From: Pelecanus crispus
Lineage: Eukaryota; Chordata; Aves; Pelecaniformes; Pelecanidae
Assembly: GCF_030463565.1 (NCBI RefSeq)
Contig: NC_134643.1
Location: forward strand, 127,206,309-127,270,308
Length of the DNA stretch: 64,000 nt
Direction: 5' to 3'
The translations under genes and the position numbers were made by a program. The notes beneath the pieces were generated by a model. That model saw only the letters and a list, made by a program, of their open reading frames with translations, was not told the origin of the DNA and ran no database searches. Numbering within the stretch: position 1 is the stretch's first letter; the number at the start of each line of letters is the position of its first letter. Positions 11,869 through 24,497 of the stretch are shown here, in pieces.

Positions 11869-12735
11869 GACCAAAAAGACTTTGAGCAAAACATAAGCCC
11901 TAAGGTTACTCCATTTTTGAGAAATACTAAATTTGCCGAACAGATGTGGTGGTTACGTCAAAATCCAACTGGGACGATGTACGTGGAGAGGTGGCAGGCA
12001 TGGATGCCCTGCCTGCCCGGGCGCCTTGTCTACAGCCTGCAGCCTTCTCACACAGGTGCTGCTGCCACCGGGCACCAAAGGCTCCCCTCACTCTGGCATG
12101 CCCACCGCAGCCCCCTGGGCAGGACTTTCCCTGCGGACATTGCACAGGTTGCAGCATGGCTCAAATCTTCAGCAGATTTGCCTTTTTGGTGACCACACTG
12201 ACCACAGTCTGTAGAGACAAAGCAGAGTTTAGCTAAGGAGCCTTTTCTGGAAAATGATCCGCCGGCATCCAAAACCAAAAGAAAATGTTGTTTCAGTCAA
12301 GATACTATATATATGCGTACAGCAGTATGCTAATTACAGCTTAACAGATACTTATATTCTGACAGGGGTCCTGGCATATATTTTTGTTTGCCTAGTAGGC
12401 CCTAATGACACATTTCTCTGTATTATACTCTGAATTTTATAGTGTTCACAGTACATTCAGAAGCCCAGCATAGTGGATACAATTTTTTTTTTTTTTCTAC
12501 ACTAGAAGATACCAGAAGAAACCTTAGTGAGTTTGCAGGTTCGCTTTGTGGCCTGGTACAGCTAGACATGATGGGATCCTTCAACATGAGCAAAGAAGGA
12601 AGCACAAAGCTGAAATCACTGTGCAAACATATTTTTATCCTCGTGGATGCAAAAAGCAACAACAAGAAAAACCTTCAAAGATGTACAGATTTTTTTTTTT
12701 AACTTTTAAACTGATCTGCTAAATAATATATTCTT
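11869..12735 (+). other. PDE9A: Probable PDE9A 3' untranslated region
   Basis: The sequence follows the PDE9A stop and is not coding in any convincing frame. There is no canonical AATAAA in the first kilobase. A variant AATATA near 12725 followed by a GT-rich stretch could serve as the polyadenylation site, and an AATAAA also occurs near 13352. The end given here is a guess. Confidence 0.35.
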
Positions 12736-15700
12736 CTACAGAAATGGGTGTTGTACGTGTTTTCTTATGCGTTCATGTGAGAACTGTCTCTGTTCCTAAA
12801 GACAAACACTTTCATAATGAATACAAGGTAAGGGACTGTAAAGGAGAGGGGAGGGTCCATTCTCCTTAAAGGAGAAGCTTTAGAAACATTTTTTGTGCTT
12901 ATACTTGCATCATAAGCACAATACTGAAAGAGCTTCACTTCCCTTGATGACTTTGTAAAGGTTGGGAGCCAAGTTCTGACTGGAGTTGCAGTCATGCAAA
13001 CACACAGCAGGCAATACCGTGATTGACTCCTGTGCACCGCCTCACCACAGCGGGGGCCAGAAGAAATCCCCCTTCATTGCGCCCATGACAGGTGAACCAC
13101 GGCCACTCTGCTCACCTGCTCCTGGTTTCTCCCGCCAGGAAAAGGTTGCCCTCCCTGGGGGTTTCAGCGAACAGGATCAGTTCCTATCATGGCATAGCTG
13201 CTGAGAGCAGTGACTCGCATGCACCCTGCCTTGCTGGCATTCCCCCCCCAGCAGCTGTAGGCATGCAGCCAGCGAAGCATCGGGCATGTTGCTCCCGTCC
13301 TCCTTGGCTCAGTTCCTGCGGCTGCCCCATCAGCTTTGCTAGGTGCGTTAGCAATAAAGGTAACACTGAGTGCTCTGCCTCTGTGAAGTCCAAAGCTGCA
13401 TGCGTTGTCTCAGCTTGTTTTTCAGACAGAAATGAGCAGGTGGGGGCCAAGCTTTCCCCCCATGACCCAGGACATGCCTTAGGAAGCTCAGCCTCTCTGG
13501 TAGGTGTCTAGTACCAAGCTCACCTCTGAACAACAAACCCAGCCTCCTGCTCTGGAAATTCAGACTTATTCTCTTGTTGTTTCTGCACATTAATTCTGAG
13601 CTTAACTCTTGTTTCTCCTCCAATGCCATTTCCCATGTTTGGTCTCTTTCTTTTGCACAAAACTGTATTACTTCAGCTACTCTCCAGTCTCTCAGGGAGA
13701 TCAACATTACCTTGAAACATCCATCCCTCTACCCTGTTCCTGCTTGCCCATTTCCAGAGACCCAGGACAGACCCACAGCTAGTTCTCTCTGCTGGTGCCT
13801 CTTTCTGCCCAAGCTGCCTTCTCCTTTAAACAGCTTTTTGTGTGTGTGGTTTTGGGCTTTCTGCTGCAAACTGGAAAAGGGTCTGTTCCCTGGATTTGAA
13901 CAGTCCTGGGGGACCCCAAGGGAGATGGGAAGATCCAAGCACAGGGCCATCTCCAAGCTACACAGACATCTTCATGAATGGATGAACTAAATGCCAGTTT
14001 TGATTAACTTCAAACTTTTGATGCTTCAAAGATGGATCTGAATTATGTGGTTTGGGCCTTTTTTCTGTACTAAATCTTATAATCCAAAGTGCGTTGTGAC
14101 CCAGATTGTTCTGCTGTGGAATTCTTCACTTTTTTTTCACAAGTAAATCAAATTTACCATCTCCATTCAAGCAGATTTCTGTCACAAATCAGCTCCCAAA
14201 GCAGATGCACTGTGCAGGAGCTATAAACAATTGCTTAGGATATGCCAAGTCCTGCATTGAGCTAGTTACATTAGATGAGAAAACCCACTGTAGGAACTCC
14301 AGTGCGCCCTCCTCCCACTAAAACCGTTTAAGACTTAGATCCTGACAGGAAGTTTTGCTTCAGTTGGAAGGATTTTCTCTAACCATAAACCCTTATCCAA
14401 CAAGTATTTATGCATGTGCTTAACTCCTACAAGCCTAGTCATGGACTCCGGTGTACAGTAGCTAATTGCACTGTGCAGGCTCCTTAGCTTTCTCTAATCG
14501 AAGTGCATGGGAGTTGGAGAATTGATGGCCCTTGATGCTTGTTTTGGCTCCATCATTTTTAAGAGCAACCTGAAAACTCTTTACTGGAGAGAGATGATCA
14601 GAAGACATTGGTGAAATCCTGCTGACTTTATTGGAGCTGCATCAGAAACGTGGAGAAGGGAATGCAACCCTTCCTCAGGGCTGCACTAGTGACTGTCACG
14701 ATGCTGTAACACACTGAGCAGCTTATTGAAATAACAGGCAACATCCAGGCTGCTATTCATAGACAGCTGTAGAAAAGACCACAAGCGATCACAACCGGCT
14801 ATTGGTATAAATGGGTATACCACAGCATTTTTTAATCTCATTTGCCTTTGTAACATCAGATTTCTAAGAGACGATCCTCCCAACATATGTTTAACCACGG
14901 GGAATGCAAGGCATTCCCTCATAATTCTAGTTTCTTATACTTTTTCCATAATATTTGACACTGTGATTCATATGCAAATTAGCAGATTTGAGAATCTGGC
15001 AATCAGCCCATTAAAATGTCACACATTTTCGGGATGACATTTTAAAACTACACTTAGCATGAAAATGAAGCTTTTTGAGGCAGCCAGACAGATATCTTAA
15101 GTGTGATTTAATCTTTTCTCTCCCTAATCCAATGAATAAGAGTGAATATTATATCTCAATGGTGTTGTTTCAGCTTACAGTAGGTGCCTTACAAAGAACT
15201 TTCTATGATCTGTTGCATGCATCTTTTCAGCATCGTGACAGTGCCACATGCATCCTAGCCTTACATTGCTACTCCTATACTTGTGACCAAAGATGAACAT
15301 GAAACGGGTTAAAACTATTCCACACCATTTAGCTTGGAAAAATAACAATGAGCCCTGGGATTTTAGTTCTTATTTTTTTAAAACGATGAGATCCCACAGC
15401 CCCATACTCACTTCATTTTTTAGTATGGCTTTCATAACCAGATCAAACAAAGGCTGTAGTATAACTACATGTCTTGGGAAGGAAACAGCTTTTTAAAAAA
15501 GTGAATACCCCCACAGCAGCCAATTTGCAATGAAAATTTAGTGTGTGTTAAATACACAGGTTATGTAATGCCAAAGAAGTATCTGTACATGGAAATTGTT
15601 AATCTGAGTGCTGCCTCTGAGCAGCAATAATAACAGCATCTGTTCCATATGGGATCGAAGCAGTGTGCTGGTGCAGAGTATGATCCCATCAGGAGAAGCG

Positions 15701-18690
15701 CTGTCAGGCAGTATTCAATTTTCCTGTTTAAACAGCGGGCTTTTACTGCAAAATGCCCCTTCTATCTAAAAACAGCTAAAGAACAAGTCTTAACTTTCTG
15801 TCTGGTTTGTGGTACTAAAAGCACACAGATGCTTCTTTTTATCCTCCTAGCATATTGTTCTGTTTTGTTGTGAAGGTTTCTGTGAGGGAGCAGACACAGT
15901 GGGGCAAATCACCTACGCTACTAAGGTAAAATCTCCCCATATTTACCTCTTTCCCAAGCTATCATCACCTTGATTTCCCTGTGGCAAGGCAGGGTATAAA
16001 ACACAGCAACATGCCTGTTAGTGACAAGGAGCACTCAGCCCCAGCCTGCAGGAAGGATGTACGTGAAAGGACAGCTCTGATGTAGGGCCATCCAGATGCT
16101 GCTCTGACTCCCAATGTAAAAAAAAAAAAATCCTTTCCAAGAGGTTGCTCTGGAATCAGGCACATCCCAGCTCCAGGCTGTGGTCCAGAGGCCACCAGGC
16201 AGGTTCTGCCCTCCTGAGCCACCCCTCTGCCATGCAGCACCCTTGTGATTAAGGCCATTCAGCGCCAGCAAAGTGAAGACTTTCTAAAGTGTGCTTAAAA
16301 CTGCTTGGATGCTGCTTTTCTAGGCAACAGCAGGCAATCTCTCCTTTCTCTCAGCTCTCCAGGAGTGCCTAGGCAGAGGTGAAGTTTGTACTCTGAAAAA
16401 CTGGTGCATTGGAGTCCTGGTCTGTGCGTGGGTGCTATGATAGCACAAGAAACCAGTAAGTCTTAATAATAAACCTAGCTCTGCCACTGGCTTCAAATAC
16501 TGCCTGGGGCAACTCACCAAGCCAGGGCTTCCCTCTCCTTTCAAACTGAGACCCACCTCTGTAAAGCACCTTGCAGTATTCGGATTTAAAACGCTCCTCA
16601 CCGCAAGAACCAAGGGTTACTATTTTCAGAAAATATTACTTCATAGAAACTTCTGGCCAAAAAACTTATTAAATGTTCTCATAAATGAAGAAGCTGTAAC
16701 TGACAAGTCAAACATCTCTTTCTTTGTGATCATGTTGTAGTAAATCTGGGTCTTTGCTAGTGAGAAGCCATACTTCTCACTATCTCACACACACAAAAAA
16801 AAAAGCTTTCTGACTATTTTGGCATGTAATCAGGAATTACAGGTGTACTCAGGCACATGCACACGCAAAAAACAGCTATCTGTAGACATTTTTATAATAC
16901 CGCTCTTGGCTCTGTTGCAAGACAAACTTAGAACCAGGAGGGTTTGGAAAGTATAAACTAGTCTTGTCACAGCCATCGTTTGCTATAATGTCTCTGAGGA
17001 AAAAAGTCTCTGTTTTCCAAACTGTGTGGAAGCACACTTACTGCCTGGCTGACAGACCCAGCAGATCCTCTGCCCTAAAGGAAGCTCCAAGGTGACAGGG
17101 ACTTGGGCAGCTCTATTTCTTTCTCGATGAAAAAAGCTTGCTCTCAGCCCACTGATGGTGTTCTGGGCTCAGGACAGCTGGGACTCATTCCAGGCTGAAA
17201 AATGCAACAGGAAAATCAACATGGAAATGTATAAATCCTCCTCAAATCCGTGTGCCCAAGCCATGCCTTCTAGTATGCTGAGTTAATAGCTCCCCTGGTT
17301 AACCCTTGCAAGCCAGATGCCTCTCCAGCTCATCCCGCAGCGCTTGTGCCATCGGAGAGCTGCCAGGCTCTGCAGCCACCCCATAGTGCACAAGGATGTT
17401 CTAAAGCACCCATGACTAAAGGGCTTACGTATGGACAACTAAGCTATAAACCATTAGATACGCATGCATCTCAGTGGAAAGCCAGATCCAGACCTGCCCC
17501 CTGGCCTGGCCTAAAAGAAGAGAGCACACCGTGTCAGAGGGACGGGCAGACAGGTCACTGTGTGGTATGGGGACATAGCATTCCCTTTACAACTTTTCAG
17601 CCTCAGATATTATGGATTTTTTTCAGGCTTTCCCAGCTAGGTTTAGTGTTTAGCAGCGCATGGCTCGCTCCTGGCATGGTGTCTCCGGCTGTTTGCCTGC
17701 TGCCGGACCTCCCCTGTTCCCCACACCCGAGAGGTGAAAATGTCCCCCTACGAAGGATTGCTGGTGACGGACACGTTGGGCTCTGACCACTGTGGTTCTT
17801 GTGCCCAGCCACGACTGCCCTCAGCAGCCAGCGTTGCAAGGGCTTCAACGCGAATGCAAAAGACTGGCAAAGCGGCGGCCACACGCACGGGAGGCTGGCT
17901 CTGAGGCCGTTCTGCTCCCGCCAGCTTCGTATCAGGGAAGCTGGTTGAGGTTGCTTTTTCAAGCGGAGTTTCTTTTTTGGGCTGGGTGAGGTTTTCTTCA
18001 AGCACTTTTCCATCTGGCCCTGCAGCGCTGGGTCTGCTTTTCGAATCAACGTGCTGGAAATGTTGCGGCCACGTTTGTGTACGGCTGCAGTCAGTGCCTG
18101 GGGATGGGCCAGGCTTTCTGTCACACAAAAGCCGCCTGGTCAGGCCTTCACATTTGGGGCCACGTAAAATGGCACCGGGGGCTGAAATCCCCTCTTGCAG
18201 TTTAATTACAAACGTAGCCTACAAGCGGGCCTGTGGCTCAGTGGGGAAAGAGGGAGCAGGGCACCTCTAGGCCGCCATCGGGGTTTCCCGGCTGCTGGCC
18301 CCAGCCTGCGCCCTCAGCCACGCTGGCCCCTGCAGCCACCCGGGCTCCTAAACCAAGGGAAGGAGGGCTCGACAGCCTCACAGTTTTGGGAATAAAAGTT
18401 ACCAGAATAAGAGATTTTCTGGTTTGATAAGCAAATTCCTCTCCCCCTTCCCCGCCCCCCCCCCCCAAATTTCTGCACTAACTTCAAAACTTGACATTTC
18501 ATTTTCTTTACTAAAAAATCCTCAGCTAAATGAAACGAACATTCAGAGCAACGCTTATGTGTTGCGTCTTTCTTGAGCTACTATTTCCCTTTCAAAAAAT
18601 GTTATTAATTTCGGGCAAGGTTATCCTTGAAACAAACCAACCCACAACGTCCCTGTTCGAAACGTTTCCACCACGTTTCCTTGCCCTGCT
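12736..18690. other. Intergenic region downstream of PDE9A
   Basis: No gene was recognised. At about 14395-14465 (+) there is wording typical of ancient CR1/L3 LINE tails (TTATGCATGTGCTTAACTCC). GC content rises from about 17.3 kb towards the island at 18.7 kb, producing several long but unsupported frames on both strands. Confidence 0.5.
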
Positions 18691-18699
18691 TCGAAACAG

Positions 18700-19065
18700 C
18701 CTGCCCGATTTGACTTCAACCCACAGGCGACGCCATGGTGGCTGCCGGCCATGGCGGGGACCCCTCCTCCGGCACCCTCGGGCCCCGCGGAGGATGGCGG
18801 GGGGCAGAGGACGGGGGTCAGGCTCGAGGAGCTGTGCGGGCAGCGGGTAAGCGCTTTGCACGCGAGAGGAGGCCGGCGCGCCCCAAAAAGCGGGGAAGAG
18901 GGACGGGCGCTGGTGGGCCCCAACCCCACTCGCACCAGGGGTTTGGTGCCTCCTTGCCCAGCGGCAGCCGTCCCCGCGCCGCTTCCCAGCACCGCCCAGG
19001 GCACCCGGACTCACACGGTGCCGCCGGGGCTGGCCGGCGGGGTTGGGCTGCGGGGAGATAGCTGC
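18700..19065. promoter_or_regulatory. CpG-rich island between PDE9A and WDR4
   Basis: A short stretch very rich in G, C and CpG stands out from AT-richer flanks. In bird genomes such islands usually mark promoters. It contains an ATG-started frame with a good donor (GTAAGC at 18847), so it may be the promoter and first exon of the small gene described at 18751-22101, or of a non-coding transcript. Confidence 0.55.
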
Positions 19066-22000
19066 TTATCTTGGGGAAGAGCTGAAGAAATATGTTCCTG
19101 AAGGTTACAGCACAACAAGTCTAAAACACTGTGTACTTCGGAGAGTTCACCGGGGCGATGTGCCTGTCATAAATGACAATTTCATTTCTTCAGGCCGCAT
19201 TTTTTTTTTTTCCCCCTCACTCAAGACTTCCATCCTCCTCGTGATGCTGGCTACTCTGTGTGTTGCCAAGGGCAGATCTCTAGCTGCAGTGACTCGTCCG
19301 ACTCGTCCCAGCTCCGTTGCTTGCAGAGGACACGGCTCTCACTTTAGGGGAGGAGAGCCAAGGGTGCGTCATCCAGGGCTGACCACGCTCTGCCAGAGAA
19401 GGGCGGTGAGTTTCGTCTCCATTTGGAAGGCAGCCCGAGTCCAGGGATATCCCAGTCTGTAGGACTTCACTGGACAAAAAGTACAGGAATCTCCCCTTTA
19501 TTTATAGCATTTCATTCTATCCTACCAGCTGTTTCATTTATTCATCCTGCCTGGTGATATTCATTGACCTGTGCTTCACATTGCCATTTCCACCCATGCA
19601 GAAAGCGTCAGCTGCTGCCCAGTCTCTGCACCTTCACGAGAGACAGGGCTATGACAGGTTATAGAAGTTATCATAGAATGCTTTGGGTCACCAAGCTTCA
19701 TCCCCTGGCAAGTACATTTAAAAAGTAGCAAAAATGCATTCCTATGCCTACATCTTATCTTATTTATGTATTTCTTTAACTATTTTGACTAAGCAGAAAA
19801 TTGTGAACACTCAGATAGTGGCACCCACAGTTTTGTACTGCACCGAATTACAGGCATTCATATAGCTTCATTTAGGTGTTCTACAGAATCAAGGCTCAAT
19901 GTGTGTCTTTTGCATGAAAATACATAAAATCAAATTGAAAAGTTTACAAGCTGATTAATATAAAAAGTTTGTACCAATTACTATGGTAGAGCTCTTCCTT
20001 TTGAACATCAACTATGCAGGCTAACGCAGGAGGCTTACTTTTTTCAAAACTGAGATTCAATCCATTATTTCCAGTGTAATAACCTTATGACACCTCTGAA
20101 TTTATCTCTAGGACAAAGGTCTTTTCTCATCCCATTTGTTAAAATTTAACTAGGGAGACAATAATCATCTCGAAAGACACATTGCACACAGAGGAGGATT
20201 CGGTGGCGTGACTTACAAGAGGAACTCAAAGTCTTCAGAGTACAAATGGTGTTTGCAGACTGTAAAAGAATAATAACTGCTGGGACATTCTTTCAAAAAA
20301 GAGGTGAATCCTGTGCTGTGCTGCAGGGGAGGATTTGTTCTCCATACAGTGGGGTCCAAATCAAAGCTTGTTTCCCAGATGCGGTTTGCTTGACTTTTAA
20401 AATTTTTTTTCTTTTAGCCCTGCCTTGTTTAGAGCTCAGTAAAAAGTTAGGTTTCACCACCATAAGTTATATCAGAATTTGCCCTCTGAATGCACGTTTA
20501 TACAGTGCAGTCTTCCTGAAGCTGCGGGCAGGTGCCTCCAACTAGTTGCCTGGAAAATCAGCTTATCTGCAAACAAGGCAGATATTCAAGAGCAGATAGA
20601 AGTGCATGGGTTAGCCCTGGGTATGCGTGCACATGCTGCCCTTACTCTACTTATCCCAACTGTTGCTGTATTTTTACCGCAAGGTGACTGGCAGCATAGG
20701 CACGGATGCTCTGTGCTGTGGGGCTCCCCACTCCTTCCTTGCCCAGAGGAGGAGAGGTATCACGGTAGGCATTAGAGGGTGATTAGCAGCCAAATCCTTT
20801 TACTGTTTCCCTCAGCGCACCACAGGAGCATTTTGGTCCACAGGAAGGGGAGCTCACACTCCAGTCTGTGCTCCCAGCAAGGCCAGCCCCCTTAAAGCAC
20901 CACAGTAGCACAGCTCACCCTTTTTTGGGCGGTAGACATGGCAATGATCAAGGCACAACACCGCTAAGGATGGCAGCACGGCTGTGACCTTGCTGTCAAC
21001 ACTAACACGTAGGGAAGCTGGCAGCTGCCAGGGCAGGGTTAGCCCCTGCAGCAGGGATGCAGCTATAGCAAAAGGAAAAGCAAACTTGGCACCCCCAAAA
21101 TCCACACCCCATGGCCCCAGCTTCACCCCCAGCCTTCCTGGAGGAGGAAGGGGTCCCAAGGTTTGAGGCTGCACACGTCTGCTCTGCCAGTGCTGCTGAG
21201 ACCCTCAGGGAGTATCAGGCTTGGGAAGGGCAGTGGAGTCCCTGCTGAGGGTCTCCTGTTGCATGGGGTCCAGGCAACACGCACCTCCCATGGCAGTGGA
21301 GTTAAGAGCTGGCACCGCAAAGCCGGAGGAGATAGGACATTGGCACTCCTTACGTAGGCTTTGCCTGTAAGGAGTAAAACTGAGGACTGTGCTGGCTCTA
21401 ACTAAGGAACAAAGTGCTGGACACTACTGCCAAGAAACCAATGCAGAAAATAATAAGCACTGGTCACATGGACACAAGAGTTAAATGACTTCCTGCTGTT
21501 GGTGTGTTTTTCAAGTTGCAATACAGCATTTAACGAAGTAGGTTTGGTGGTTAGGTTTGCATACAAATTTGCACACCGGCATCATTAGACCAAATTCCAA
21601 TTAAGCATTCAGTGCATGCAAGGATGGCAGACATGCAGGCCTGGTAGGTGTACCATTTTATGCTATGTGATGGCTGTGGTGTTTACATCGGACATGATAA
21701 TACCCTCTTTTGCCCAAATACAGATTCATGAGCTTGCATCAGCTCCATCCATTTCCAGCATTTTCCAAATCTGAAATCTTTTATCTTCTCCAGTTTCTCA
21801 TTTTTTCAGAATTATATTATTATCTACTCTACTCCATTAAGAACACCTTTTTAGCCCATCTGAATGTATTCTCTTGTACGTAAAAGCAGCATAATACCAA
21901 GGAAACATATAGGAGCCTGACATTTCTTTTCATGCTAGTACTTGCTGTTCAAAATGTCCTAGAAGAATATTAATGATGTCTGTCTTTTCACAGGTGAAGG

Positions 22001-22101
22001 GGACTAATCAGTTGAAAGGACTCTCCATCTTTGGAAGCGTGCTGCACCAAGCAGGCCGTTTCATTATCCTTTTGCAAAACACATTGAAATCTCTTGGATG
22101 A
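18751..22101 (+). CDS. Candidate unrecognised two-exon gene, 67 codons
   Basis: Exon 1 would be 18751-18846 (32 codons, MAGTPPPAPSGPAEDGGGQR, then TGVRLEELCGQR), ending at the donor GTAAGC inside a CpG island. Exon 2 would be 21994-22101 (acceptor TGTCTTTTCACAG), reading VKGTNQLKGLSIFGSVLHQA, then GRFIILLQNTLKSLG and TGA. Both junctions are phase 0, and an AATAAA follows at 22272-22277, about 170 bp after the stop. The second half has alternating hydrophobic residues that could form an amphipathic helix. I do not recognise the family, and no function is suggested. Additional exons could lie between, and it could equally be a non-coding RNA. A second ATG at 18735 opens another frame. Confidence 0.35.
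19066..21993. other. Intron of the candidate small gene, or intergenic
   Basis: No exon was recognised. Around 19671 a short TCATAGAATGCTTTGGG phrase resembles a CR1 3' end but does not continue. Poly-T at 19200-19211. Confidence 0.4.
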
Positions 22102-22271
22102 CACCCACATCAGTCTTCTCACTCCCAAGTGCACAACCACTGTGTTAAAGAACTGCCAAGGGAGGATCAGAGAAGAAAATTAGGCAAAATTTTTACATTT
22201 TCTGATTCTTAAGGAGTTAGCAGGGTGGGGAGGATAATAGCCACTATCCTCAGTGACTGCATGGTGCTGGC

Positions 22272-22277
22272 AATAAA
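22272..22277 (+). terminator. AATAAA polyadenylation signal for the candidate small gene
   Basis: Canonical hexamer about 170 bp after the TGA of the putative second exon. Such hexamers are common by chance, so it supports the gene only in combination with the splice sites. Confidence 0.3.
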
Positions 22278-24337
22278 CAACTTCTGTGACTGTCATATGT
22301 CTGTAAAAGCCCCTGATCACTTCAAACTTCTCTTCCAGGAATACAATTCCGTAAGTAATGTGCATCAGCCACCCATAGGCTCCAGGTTTGAGTGGCCCCA
22401 CAGGTGCAGTTCCCCAGAAAGACAAGCAAGCTGCACAGCCACTAAAACCACAACAGTTAAAGATGGAGCCAGTGCTTACCCTCTCAACACTGAGACTGCC
22501 ATGAATTTTTTCCAGTATTTTCTTTCTCTAGATCAAGTTGAGATTAACCAGTTGGCAATTTTACAGTAATCAGAGATCCTAATGAGGATCTCCAATGTGA
22601 ATTGTCCCAAATGGGCTTGGCTCAGTTGCAACCCTGACCTCAAATCTTAGACTGTATCTACCAAATCTAAACACCATTTCTTTGGTCTAGCTTTAATAAG
22701 GGCACTTCTGCAGTGGTTATCCACATGGGTACGTAAAACAGTAACATTTCACTAGAAGCCTCTCAGTTTAAAATTCATCCAGTTTTCTTCAGGGACAACC
22801 ATGTTCCACCAGGAAACAAGCATCTGTACGGATAAAATGGAAACGGGTGTCTCCCCTTCCTAGCAGAAGTTAGAGTAGATGTCATTAATTCTCTTTTCAC
22901 TTCTAATCCCCCATATTGCTTTCTGCTGGAAGAAGACTTCATACCATGGTAGCCCCAAATTGCTGGGCAGTCTGCAGATGTTAAGAGAAGCACGGGTTCT
23001 ACCTCAGGGAGTTGACCGCATAATCTGAAATGGGACATAAATTAATTCAAATGGCAAGAGGAAGGAACAAAGCTTTTTGCAATACATGCCCTAGGATGAG
23101 TGAGCAGATGACAGCAGCACTCTGATGATGATGAATGTTCTGCAGCAACAGCAGACTCCTTCTCCCACCCTCATTCCTCATGCAGGCCCTACTCATTAGC
23201 CTCTATGTGTGAACACAGCGCTGGTGCCATCTTTGGTCACTGTCATGGTTTAACCCCGGGAAGTTGTAGGGATGCAGACCCCAATCAGTAAAACACTAAT
23301 TACATTTCTCCAGAATGAAGTTGCCAGTGCAAACCCATTCACATTTTTTCAGCTGAAGTTTCTTGCTTGGCTTGTGGCCGTGATGGTCACAGCATGTTTC
23401 TTCTGCTTGCAGTTCAGGAAAGATTTGCCGATTGCACCAATCCAACCCATGGCAGCACATGCAGGGGCTGATGTGGCTCCTTTGCACCTGGACAGAAGCC
23501 TGCCAGATAACTCTGTATAGAGGTGTTCACTTCTCAGAAGGAGTTTGGCTGAAAGCTGGGACCTGGAGAGACTTTCCCTATCTCCCCTAGATCTTGCTGG
23601 GCCTCATGTTACTCCTGCATGTTCATCTTAGCTGTTGATTTTAAATAAGGATAATTTAGATATGCTTTCCTCCTGAATTACATAATTTTATTGTAAGTGG
23701 ATGAGCTGAGCTGGGAACACAGGTGCTCAGCTCAGTTAAGTGCAAAGAGCCCACTAAACTCACAAGTGGGACAAAGCAAAGCATGCTGGGGCAAAAACCA
23801 GGCTGCCTTTACCCTCTCCAGAAAAGACTCTTCCTGTAAATTGGGGTGTACTTGACTAACTGTGGGCATGTGAGCTGGAAATCAGTGACCACTACTGCCC
23901 GGGGAGCAGGGCAGAAATGTCACCGCAGGGTCACGCTCTCACACTTTACCACCTCCTGGGTGAGTAAGGGGTCATTAAAGTACCACCCGCCACAGGGGTG
24001 GTGCAGCTGTATCTCTTCCAAGAGGAGCTGGCTTTCCTCCTGCCAGGGCTAAAAGCAAGTGGTCAGTGCTCACTAGGACAACACTGCCTTTGGTTTGGGG
24101 GCCTGAGGGACCTCATTCAGCCAGAGCAGACCAGGCTGAGTCTACGTGGTACGTTGCAGGCAGATGGGAGCTTGCCCTGTCCCGACAGGGAGCCCACCCA
24201 GTGTAAGCCGGGTGTGGGTAGTGGCTGTGCAGCTCTCGATAGCACAGTGCTGTGAACTGGGTGGACCAGATCAGGAGCAGCACTGCCAGTAAAGCCTGAG
24301 TGCACGTTGGCTTTTCTGGCATCTGCTTCTGCAGAAG
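22278..24337. other. Intergenic sequence, no gene recognised
   Basis: It contains a 17-base match (23241-23257) to the reverse-complement end of the bird ERV LTR seen at 35.6-36.1 kb. The frame starting at 23272 (82 codons) has no support as a gene. Confidence 0.4.
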
Positions 24338-24497
24338 TCATAGAATCATAGAATGAATCATAGAACGCTTTGGGTTGGAAGGCACCTTTAGAGGTCATCT
24401 AGCCCAATGCCCCTGCAGTGAGCAGGGACAGCTTTAACCAGATCAGGCTGCTCAGAGCCCCGTCCAACCTGACCTGGAATGTTTCTAGGGATGGGAA
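24338..24497 (-). mobile_element. CR1 LINE, 3' end fragment
   Basis: On the minus strand this is the extreme 3' end of a CR1 element. It includes the segment GTTGGACGGGGCTCTGAGCA, the GATGACCTCTAAAGG phrase, and the terminal short tandem tail made of ATTCTATGA-like units. CR1 copies are usually 5'-truncated, as here. Confidence 0.9.

Noticed and set aside
13574-13990. 138-codon frame downstream of PDE9A
   Set aside because: Low-complexity, Cys/Pro/Phe-rich translation with no splice or promoter support.
17603-18124. 173-codon frame on the minus strand and overlapping frames at 17.3-18.5 kb
   Set aside because: The area is GC-rich, which makes stops scarce on both strands. Several mutually exclusive frames overlap and none looks like a known protein.
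19671-19712. CR1 3' end-like phrase
   Set aside because: Only about 17 bases agree and the adjoining sequence does not continue as CR1.
22180-22425. 81-codon minus-strand frame with fairly protein-like composition
   Set aside because: It overlaps the candidate small gene's 3' end on the opposite strand. I could not find supporting splice sites or recognise the translation.
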